DNA of 64,000 nucleotides from Notospermus geniculatus (Eukaryota; Nemertea; Pilidiophora; Heteronemertea; Lineidae), in contig NMRB01001642.1 of assembly GCA_002633025.1 (NCBI GenBank), forward strand, positions 98,487 to 162,486. The letters are read 5' to 3'. The notes beneath the pieces are model-generated. The model saw only the letters and a list, made by a program, of their open reading frames with translations, did not search any database and was not told where the DNA came from. The first letter of the stretch is position 1, and each line of letters starts with the position of its first letter. Shown here one piece after another: positions 11,708-23,000 of this stretch. The translations under genes were made by a program, and so were the position numbers.

Positions 11708-12320
11708 TCAACACTCTATCTCTGTGATGCCCTCTTCCTCAATGCCCTCGCTGTCCATGATGCCCCCTGTCCCTGCGATGCCCTCTGACCCTGCAGTGCC
11801 CTCTGTCCCTGCAAAGCCCTCTGTCCCTGCGATGCCCTCTGTCCCTGCGACGCCCTCTGTCCCTGGGATGCCCTCTGTCCCTGCGATGCCCTCTGTCCCT
11901 NCCCTGTCCCTGCGAAACCCTCTGCCCCCGCAAAGCCCTCTGTCCCCGCAAAGCCGCCCTCTGTCCCAGCAAAGCCCTCTGTCTCCACAAAGCCCTCTGT
12001 CCCTGCAGTACCCTCTGTCCCTGGGATGCCCCCTGTCCCTGCAATGCCCTCTGTCCCTGCGATGCCATCTGTCCCTGCAAAGCCATCTGTCCCCGCAAAG
12101 CCCTCTGTCCCCGCAAAGCCCTCTGTCTCCACGAAGCCCTCTGTCCCTGCAATGCCCTCTGTCTCCGCGATGCTGTCTGTCTCCGCGAAGCCCTCTGTCC
12201 CTGCAATGCCCTCTGTCTCTGTGAAGCCCTCTGTCTCTGCATTGCCTTCTTTCTCCTTGATCCCCTCTTTCTCCCCGAACCCCTCTGTCTCCACAACACC
12301 CTCTGTCTCCAGCTGTTTCT
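11708..12320 (-). repeat. 18-base coding tandem repeat (EG-[FI]-AGT hexapeptide tail)
   Basis: The last exon of the CatSper-like gene is built from about thirty degenerate 18-base units coding E-G-F/I-A/V-G/E-T. Distal to the membrane the units are divergent (ETEGVVETEGFGEKEG), then become regular (GTEGFAGTEG), and end in MDSEGIEEEGITEIEC. On the plus strand the same array reads as Pro/Ser-rich open frames, which are shadows. Copy number is uncertain because a single N at 11901 joins two frames. Confidence 0.85.
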
Positions 12321-13986
12321 GTAGATTATCCTGGATCCATTTCCTCTCCATCACCTTCACATGGAGTCTATTGGGAAGTGACAGATATTTGAGATAAAGC
12401 CCGAACAGGCCGCCGCCGAAGAGTATTGCGACCGTGAAAAGTATTAGCATGTCGAGGTGGTGACTAATTGGGGTGTTGGTCACATAGAACTGAAAAAATT
12501 TCAAAGAATTATGATTAGCAAACTGGAATTCATCAATCATTGTGAGGTCTGACTCTCCGCAAAACCTCCATCCAATCACCAGGGTCTACACAACCACTCC
12601 CCTCCTCGCACTAGTTTTTAAGGGCAGGGTACGACCATAAATGACCTGAGATTCACATGATGCAGACCCTCTAGTCATGAGAAGCATGGTGGTGGAGTGG
12701 TTGAGCATTAGCCTCAGGTTTGAGAGGTCATGGGGTTGATTCCCAGTGGGTCACCACGTTGTATTCTCAACTGGTCTGCTTCTTGAATTCTGGAGAGACT
12801 GGGGTAGCCTAATAAAGTGAAGTGCTTTGAGACTATACTACTATACTGCTAGGGGAAAGCGCTCGAAGGCTTGTACATGTACATGCTGCAACTTGTACTT
12901 ACCAAAAAATATGTCTCTAGATTGCAATAGGAGTATCCTTCGAGTACATGAACTCGGAAATGGTACAGCCCTGAGCCCTGAAGGGAGAAACAGGAGCAGT
13001 CAGCCATGATTCTCGCCAAAAGATGGCAGCAAAGTTCTATAGCGAACCAATACAATATAAAATTCACCTGATTGGTACTCAGTCATTAATAACCATGAAT
13101 GGGTCCACAAAGCATTGAATTGGACCGTAGTGACTCCTATTGGTCAGGTGATTGACAGCTCTTATTGCCCCGAAATTGGGAATGTGGAACGTGACAAACC
13201 ACAGTTTCATTTTCTGAAACGCTTGAAACAAAATGTAGCAAGCAACTGGTATATCAGAGTGTTTTTTTCCTCTGAAAAGGACTAATTTCTAGAGTTTTCC
13301 ATCCATCCTCCCACCACACGGATGTTTACCTCACTCTTCATTCACTCATGAAGAGGAGCAAGACAAATGCCCCTGCTATGGGAGAATGCTTACCATCATG
13401 TTGAGTGTTGCATGTTCAGGATTCAGGTAGCGTACATTGTAATGTGAAGTGTTTTCACTCTCTTCTTTCACATAGCTGTTGGACAGATCACCTGTTCATG
13501 ATAGCAACAATGAAATTGACAAGTTAGGGCGGTAACAGAACTTTCATACCCCTTTTTATTACCGGTATTTTTTCAGGAAGAGAACCTTTTGACCCCTTTT
13601 AAGAATTTTTCGGGAGAAAAGTCATTCAAAGTACCCCTATTTTAAGTGTTTTTTTGGGAATTTTTTCCCGAAGAGTGCTGCTGAAAATGACCCCTTTTCC
13701 CGCGAAAATTGGAACGAGTATGCGGCATGGTTGACTCCTGAGTGGGGGGGGGGGGGCGCGGGGAAACTGGGCACTGGAAAAATTGTTACCGATTGATGGA
13801 TACTTACTTATGCATTCATAGTTAGTTCTGTTGTTCATTTCTTCAATGGCCAAGATGTGTTTACTTGAGAGTTTGATAGGATCTTTGCCGGGTTGATCCA
13901 AGGTGAATCTTAGCAAGATCTCTTTTGTAGCGAAGTCAACAAGATATGCCTGGGGAAAGACAGTGGATGATTTGACAGTCCAGTGC

Positions 13987-14022
<36 letters not shown>

Positions 14023-17000
14023 GTGTGTGTCTGTGAGGTATCATACAATTTTCACCAATCTTGGGCCATCACATGGCAGACATGGATCCAGGGGGCGTGC
14101 CAGGTGCTCGCCTCTTTTAGCCAAAAGATCTTTGAAATTGTGAATTTGGCACAAATTTCAATGTTCCTAGTAGGCATACAGTGCGCCCCCTCTTTTCCCC
14201 AAATCCTCGATCTGCACCTGATTGGTGCTGGAGTTAACAGGCTGTTACAGCCTTGAAGTTGTCATCAAGGGAGAACTTACCCTCTGAATGCAGTCCGAAA
14301 AGGCTGTATCGGTGGACAGCATCATGGCGTCCGTGCAGCCACAGTCTCTTTGGAATATCTTGCCCTTACACTGCTTGTAATTACCTGTCATCTGAATGTG
14401 AATCGGAAGACAATGTTTGAATTGAAAAGCATCCTCCCACAGCAGGGGTTTTTACCTTGCACCTCTTCGAGTGTATGAAGAGGAGCAAGACCAAACCTCT
14501 GCTGTGGGAGGACGATTGAAAAGATAGCGTTTGACATCACATTTTGTGAGTATGAAACATTATATTATGCTCCAAATCAGTCCAACTCTGAATGCAGTAA
14601 TATTGAAGTGTTTTGCCCCAACTTTGGCTTCTTAAATTTGTCAGAACTCCACATTAACCTTTCTGGGGAACAACTCATGGAACAGTTCATTCAGTGCTCA
14701 TTTGATTCTTTCTGACAAGTGGGTACCGAGTGGAGACTTAGCCAGGAATTGAACCCCGGGTCTCTCGATCAAGAATAACCATTGCAACTCGGCACTACGC
14801 TTTCTTACCTTTGATCTGACATGTGTTTTATGGTATTGCGGTTGTCTTGGATCAGCGTTGTAGATATTATCAGTTGTAGGAATCTCAGCACCAAATTCCG
14901 ATGGTGGACGATAATTTGCCTGAAATGTTCAGAAAACCAACATTCTTTTCTACCACATCTTCGGCACTTTACCAACAACGAAAATCCACATTTCTTTGTC
15001 AAAATCCATTTGTATTGGATTTTTCCATCGGGCACGTATGGCCCTGGTAAGTATGGAAGAGGCCATCTCAAGCTACTCATGTTCCTCACTTGGATGGGGT
15101 CTTTTATTGCCTTTGCAAAGACACAAGATACAAGGCACCACGGCTTACTCTCCCATGCGACGGACTGAAGAGCCAAGGATGATTACTCCCATACGGCCCG
15201 GGATTCGAACCCAGGACCTGCCACCTGCTATGCGGACGTGATAACCACTAGGCTATCAAGGCCCTCATAATCCATGTGAAGGTCCTTCGCTGTAGTTTTT
15301 TTCTGGGTCTCCAGTTTCCTCCTACATTACATATTCTACTTACCGGCAGGTCAATGAGGATTGGAAGGTCTTTATCGTCATACATTTGCCCGTGGAGAAA
15401 AATTTCCCACGGAACCTCAACTTGGTGGTGGAATGTCATCCTTAAGCGGTACGGACATGCTGACGCCACCGTAAAGGTTTGTGCCGTCTTCTTGCAATGT
15501 AAGGATGATTTGGACATCTTGAAATTCACAGCCGACTTCCCCTGAAGATGATAGAGGTTCGTTAATGACAGAACTGACCGATTAGGAACCCTACCAAACT
15601 GACAGACTAACAGTTCAACTTAGAAACTTCAAATTTGCTATACTTGTAGGCCTACATACCTGTCTGTTGATAAATGCCAAAATATTCATACTCAGATTGT
15701 GGTTATCATTGGCCAGAATATTGTATGATGGTTTAATAAGGAACAGCCATGGATTGCTGAACGTGGCGTGGATCTCATGGGTAGTGGGCATACCACCTGA
15801 AAGGCAAAAAACTGAATGAAAATCTCATGACTGAAGAAGTCCCCCTCCCCCAACTTTGATCACCAGTGCTTCACGTATAAGACGGGCGCAATCACACTCA
15901 TGCCCCTGTGCGCCTGCAAAATTGCGCTTAGCTCGAAATCTTCTTACCCTCTTGTAATGAAGAAACCATGGCGATTTCAAAGTTTTGCTTTATGTCGAGT
16001 TCAATATATGAAATGTACTGGAGGTCGTCGGGCGGTAAAAGTGTTTGGTGGCATTCGTCCTCCTGGAGCTTCCACTGTGGGTCCCCCTGGAACAGACACC
16101 ACAACTGTAAACCTCTCAATTAACCCAACAGAGCCGCCTATTTTTTGCACTTTCCATCTGTAGCTTTCACCGCCCTGAACCACCATGAAATGCCACTGCA
16201 TAAAGCTGAATAGAGAATATACAGTATATAGAGTCAAGGCGGTTTATGGCGGTTGGAGACATGGCGGATTGTGGTGCTCCCGGCAGTACTTGGTGATTTT
16301 CATTTCTACATTAGAGGTGATGGGGATTTGTGTCAAAAAGTGGGCGTGGTCTCCTAGGCGGCTCACAGCAGGGCGGTTTAGGGTGGCATGGGCTCTATTG
16401 GGTTAAGCCTCCAAGTGCTGAGGGCAATGCCTCGAAATGTGAAAATGGTTTAGGTTTATGATCAACTTTCACCTGATGGTGGACAAATAAATGTAGAACA
16501 GGAGAAAACCAGAATGTCTCTTGATCGCATGGAGATGCTGTCCTACTGGGGATCGAACCCAGAATCTCAGAGGTGAGAGGCAGTAATGTTTCCACTGCAC
16601 CACTCTGGCACAAGGCTCGACAGGCCTAAAAATAATAAAATATAGAATATACTTACACCTCTGATGCCAAAATCAAACATGTACCAATACCCCTCCTTTG
16701 CTGTCACTTTATTCTTGAGGGGTAACACGGAGACTCCGGTGGCGCTGTCATTTTGCACACTAGTAATCAGAAAGGAACCTCCACCTGCTATCCATACAGT
16801 CTTTCCAATATCAGAAACCGACCAACCATCTGAAACTGAAAAAAAATGGTATTTTCAGTTGAATTATACTTTCAGTTTGAAATATTGCAGTGAGAGCTGA
16901 GTGCCAAATGTGGCATTATTAGGCCACATAAAAAAATGTTAGTTTAGCATCACCCATGCCTCGAAATTTCTTGCCTCCTCAAATTAAAAAAAAAAATTCT

Positions 17001-20000
17001 TTCAATTTTTTCCTCCTAGTTTTACCATTTTACAACAAACTCTGATGATCCTCAATGGGGCCATTGACTCATATTTGTACTTTTTGAAATAAAAACCTTT
17101 TTTGAGTTCCTAAGGGTTTGTCCATTGTATGATTTAAGCTGCAATGCTTCAAAGCTCTCTTCCGATGATCACATTTCAGTATGAAAAATATAATAAAAAA
17201 TAAAAAAAACTCCTCCCTCCTCACTTTTTGCAAGTATGACTGATGCTAAACTAAAGATTTTTAAAATATGGCCTTACGTAGATGACATTGGGCTCTTCAC
17301 GTCTGTCGCATGGGACCGTAAGCCTTGGTGCCTTGTACCTTGTGCCGTTGCAAGGGCAAGTAAAAGACCCCATCCAAGTAACGAACACGAGTAGCTTGAG
17401 ATGGCCTCTTCCGTACTTACCAGGGCAAATAATGCTATGGCTTCAGCCCTGACGGAAACAAACTCGACTGCATGAAGAGAGGGTATGACTGGGGATCGAA
17501 CCCGGCACCTCAGAGGTGACAGGTGCCAATGTTTCCACTGCACCACAACTCTGACAACCCAGAACTACCTGTACATGTACTTTCAGTGTGCAAGATGTTA
17601 TTTTGCAGAAAATGACAAATGAAGAAGTTTAAAAAACCCGACTCAGGCAGGGTTACCGTAACTTCCAAAATATTGGTCTGCAGGTCAATGTTGTGTAGGC
17701 CTACCTGGTACAGGGCCAGTTTTGAGTATGCATGTAACATCTGTCAGGTGGCTCACATTTGCTGGGGATATTTCTGAAATAACAAAAGTGAACAATCACG
17801 ATGATCACTGGGACCATATCTGAAACTGATATTTACTCCCTTCTGGGAATGGTCTCTTAAAGGGACCATATAGGCAGCGAACTGTCAGGCTCATATCAGT
17901 GAGTGCGGTCACTCCATCACAGTTGACGCTGACAATTGACAACATACATGTACAGATTCTGGCTTAAAGGAGCTGGACGTCCAAGTTGTAAACACTCACT
18001 CACTGGTTCTCTATCCACGCGACACCTGCGGTGCTGCCACCTATTGTCGGTGATGTGTACTGACGTGAATATCGTGAGTGAGTTGCATTGGACCGGGCAC
18101 CAGTCTAACGATCACGGGGCGCTACTGTTGCTGCCACCTTTATGAAGGAATAAAACTAGTTTGCTGACCATGTTTGTAAACAAACCAGCTTGTTTACAAC
18201 TTCGGCATCTAACTCCTTTAAATATTGACGTTTTACAGTGTATTTTACTTGCAATATATGTCAGAGTTAGATTCTCGTACCAACTGATCAGTGTATAATG
18301 AGAGCACTCAAAAACAAAATGCCTATGAGGAGGCTGCCTGTAGGGTCTAACTTGCCAAGTAACAAATTTGAAGGAGAAGTGACCTTGTATTCTGCTAAAA
18401 ATCTCAATTTCCTGCAGAAATATTCAGTGGCCATACAAGAAATGTGACAACATTGAGCACAAAAAGTTTAAGTTTTTTGTCTGACTCACCAATATCAAAC
18501 CACATGGCCGGGCTCTCCATGATGTTTTCGTAATAAAATGATTCATCGATGTACGCCTGGATGACGGAAACAAACCTCACGTCGTACGTGCTGTGGTGGA
18601 TTTCCCTAATCAGAGCTGAACCACCCTTCCTGTGGATGTAAAATAGAAGATAGGGAGCCACCGTGGTGTAGTGGTTAGCGTCTCCGACTAGTGGTCAGAG
18701 CGTCCCGGGTACGAATCCCACTGGGCGTGAGACTTTGGGCAAGTCTCTTTGCCTTACTGGCCTCTCTCCACCCAGATGTACAAATGGGTACCGGTCGGAA
18801 ATGCTCAGATTGTAGTGCTGAATGAGCAGCTCATCTGAGTTCTACTGAAAGGTTTCAGGATAGACCGGGGTTAAAGTGTAAAGTCAGATGACACCTCTAC
18901 CATTGTTGATATCGGACTATAAACTGAAACTTCCAACATTTAAGATTGGTCTGGCAAAATAGACTCGCTGCTTGTCAGCTTCTAGCATCTACTCTACCAA
19001 ATTTACAGAAACATGCCGGGTCTGGTTGCACAATCGCTGCATCTCTCCCCCTGCCACAGGGACAGAAAGGTTGTAAATCCCAATTAAGGGTTAGGGTTCT
19101 AACCTCACTTAGGGTTAGGGTTAAGGTGGATTTTGATTCACCAAGGGTTTAACCCTAACCCTAAGTGAGGGTGAGAACCCTAGCCCTAATGAGGGGTTTA
19201 CAACTTTCGCATCAGGTTCCTGTGTTCCCTGCAAGACCTCCACTCCATGAAAGTATGACCCAAAACTAAAGCTTGCAGCACACGTCACCACTTTCGTTGC
19301 TTGTACAGGCAATTTTCGTGGTCGGCGGGCGGTTGCCGGTTTACAGCAGACGTCACCACTCAGTGGTCTCGTGTGCTGCTGATGGCCACGCATCTCCACA
19401 ACTGGCAACTACGAGCAATTTTCCTGGTGAAAAATCAAACCGGTTTGATTTTCGGCAACTTGTGGCAACTCGTGTTCACCACAGAATTTCTGTGGTGAGT
19501 GGTCGTTGTCGGCCACAGCACACTTGGCCATTTTCGTGGTGTATGAGCAACAAAAGTGGTGACGTGTGCTGCAGGCTTAAGAAAAGGACACTACAGTTCC
19601 ATTCACTTACTTCAGTGTTATAAGCTGTCCAACATTCCAGTCATGGAATTTTGACTTGGAGTCAGTGGGTGAGTACTCAAAAAGGAAGAGCTTTGTCGGG
19701 CTCAAGATGAGGGGGACAAGGATACGAGGGAATGCCAGGTCCAGGGTCTGTAACACACAAAACAAAAATACAGTGCACCCTTGCTCTTACGAACATCAAT
19801 TTTACAAACTCCCGGATATTACGAACCCAACATCTGGCTCCCAAAATTTCATGACGTGTGTAAATTCTCGCTATTACGATCTCCGCGTTAGTACGAACTT
19901 AACCCTTTGACCCAGAAGGGTTCGTTCGTAATAGCAAGGGGAGACTGTACGTAAAAAGATACAGATAAAAATACAACTGTTGGTGAAAGTGTAATGAGGA

Positions 20001-23000
20001 CTGTGCCTACCTCAAGGATTTCTGTTATGTTGAGCCACTCTCTCTGGAGCTGGCCTTCGCCTCCCGTGACGTTGCACCATCCGACAAGATAAACATCATT
20101 GATGTGGTCAACCATTGGGACGTACTGGTCAAGACATACCAGCATCGGGGCTGGGGAGATGTATGCCATGCGGTGTATACCTAAACAGCAAAAAACCTCC
20201 GAGGATATAGCAGGCTTTGAAATCTTTCAGACGAGTCGAGAATACAAAGTGGCCATTCGACTGGGAATTGAACCCGTGGCCTCTTTGCATATTCAACCAC
20301 TGCATCACCACCAGGCTATATGAGGTTAATTATCCCTGGATCTTCAGTCCGTCGCATGGGACAGTAAGCCCTGGTGCCGTGTACCTTGTGCCTTTGCAAG
20401 GGCAAGTAAAAGACCCCATCCAAGTGAGGAACATGAGTAGCTTGAGATGGCCTCTTCTGTACCGGTACTTACCAGGGCCAATAATATAATGCTATGGCCT
20501 TGGCCCTGATGGAAAAAATCTAAAACAAATACTACCGGTAATACCACCACACTCGTCAAGTCTTACCAGTTTTTCCATAGAGGATGTGACCAAGTTCGGT
20601 CATCAACACAACGTCTCCAGACAGTTTGCCAGTCATCATTGTAACCACGTAGTCGTCATTTTCTAAAATCACGAGCTGTCGGAAGAAGTTCCCGCCGTCA
20701 ACTGAACACCACACCTGAAATGGTGTCGAGGGTCTTTTAGGCTTTGCACATCTGGCAGCACTGAAACCTGTGTGGTTTGATGTCCGCTTGCAAGCAGCAG
20801 GTCCCTGGTTGGAATCCAGCCTGCTCCATAGAGGATTAATCATCCCTGGCTCTTCAGTCTGTCGCATGGGACAGTAAGCCGTGGTGCCTTTGAAAGGGCA
20901 AGTAGACCCCATCCAAGTGAGGAACATGAGTAGCTTGAGATGGCCTCTTCTACACTACAACACTGGGACCACTACAAAAGTTCTGCAAGTCTGGCGCAAG
21001 CAAACTCAGTGACCAAAATTTTTCAAAATTTGATTGTGACATGGATACCTCATTCCCATAAGCAATAAGATCGTTTGTCTTGGCGTGGAACTCCATTTTG
21101 TTGAGCTTGAAGTCTGGCGGGAAGATATACGGTGGGTGGAGAGACTGGCCTTGCAGCTGGTAAAGGTCATTCATCAACCATGCCTGTACTGCTACCTTAC
21201 CATTCTGAAGAGAAAAATATTTAAAAAAATATATATATATTTTTTAAAAAAAAATAAAAAAATAAAAATAAAATTAAAAAAAAAATAAAAAAAATTTTGT
21301 GGTTGCCACAAAAATTGCTGGGCAGTGAATGGTGAGCAACACCAGCAAGAGAATTCTTCAAAGGAAGACTTGCCGAGGATAAACCGGTTTAGTGTTTGAT
21401 GAGAAAAGTAACTTCTTGAACAGAGTTGACAATACAAGACTTGCCAAGAATCAAACCGGTTTGATCTTTGACAATACAAGACTTGCCAAGAATCAAACCG
21501 GTTTGATCTTTGGCAACACAAGGCTTGCCGAGAATCAAACCGGTTTGATCTTTGACAATACAACGCTTGCCAAGAATTAAACCGATTTGATATTTGACAA
21601 TACAAGACTTGCCAAGAATCAAACCGGTTTGATCTTTGACAATACAAGACTTGCAAAGAACCAAACCGGTTTGATCTTTGATGAAGAAAATTGTATCTTG
21701 AACAGAGCTGACAGGACAAGTGCACAGTGTCATGGCAATAAGCCTCAAAAAAACTTGCCATACATGCTGCGAGCTTACCTTTGTTTCAAATGCCATGGCT
21801 AAGCCATGCATATGGGTGTTATAAGCCAGGGATATGATATGTGAGAGTCCTTCCTCTCCAGGGAAGTTTCCAAGGCATTTCAAGTCGGTATACGGAGGCT
21901 GCATGTAACACCATGTGTCCTTGGTCTGATTCCTTGGGCCTATTAAAATAACATCACCTATGGAAAAGAGGTTTTTAGAATAATATGGCAACAATATATC
22001 CCGCTGCTATTCTATAAGAAATTTCACCAACCCTTCTATAGTGTTTGTTGACTTGCCCATTCCAAGGGCTAGTAGTGTCTCCAACTATGGTGCCTAATAT
22101 TGAGCCAAGAGTTTTGAGCTCTAACTTTCTCGTTACTGGCTCTTTTGACAATATTGGACAAACTTTATGTTGGCCTGAATGTAGGAGGAAACCAGAGCCC
22201 CCTGGTGGAAACCATGATACCAGGAATTGAACCTCAGACCTCGGAGGTGACAGGTGACGATGTTTCCACTGTGCCACTCTGACACCATGTCAACCACTGT
22301 TAGTTCGGATTATAGCTATTCTTACTTTTCAAATCGTCTCTTTCATGGCAGAGGCAAACGCTGGTGTACGTCAGGCAGAGCTCAGAAAACTGGAATAGGG
22401 GAACATTCAAACTTAGCCTTGGCTTAAACTAGGCCTAGCTTGACATTTCATAAGACATCTTGACTATGAGAGAGGGAAATTCAGACGTGGAGGTGGACAA
22501 GGTAGCGAAATTTGACGTCGCCACATAGGTACAGCTACATGTACATGAACTTGCTTAAAGGGACCCTATAGGCAGCTAGCTATTTGGCTCAAATCAATGT
22601 GATGCAGTCACTTCATCACAGGTGGCGCTAGCAACTGACGATCTACAGATTTTGGCTCTAATAATGCTGATGTTTAGTGTGTTTTGCTTATTCTGTCAGA
22701 ATTAGATTCTCATGTCAACTGATCCGTGTAATAAGCACATCAAATCCTTAAAAGAGAATAATTACCTCAAGCCATGGTACTTGGACTTTACGAAACTCTG
22801 CCTCCCTCTGTTCTGCTTCATTGTCATCATCATCATCGTCATCATGATGGTCATCAACATGATCATTATCAAGGTTGCCTCCAATCTCCAACAAGCTGTT
22901 ACTCACGTACAAACCCGTGTCCAGGAGAATGAGTAGATGTTGATTGGTGAGAGCTGCGTCAACCACATACGAGCCTACGATGAGAGAAATGATTGTTTGT

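Noticed and set aside
11724-12397. Plus-strand Pro/Ser/Val-repeat open frames
   Set aside because: They are the antisense of the 18-base coding repeat of the CatSper-like last exon; splice phase and the membrane helix support the minus strand.
13626-14048. 140-codon minus-strand open frame starting in TH repeats
   Set aside because: Only its part 13808-13949 is an exon; the start is a GT microsatellite and the rest is intron.
16922-17273. Possible small RNA gene because of strong termini
   Set aside because: Terminal inverted repeats with TTA flanks and a second copy at 4251 identify a MITE.
21415-21690. CRISPR-like array
   Set aside because: The repeats are contiguous with similar, not unique, spacers, and the DNA is eukaryotic intron; it is a satellite.
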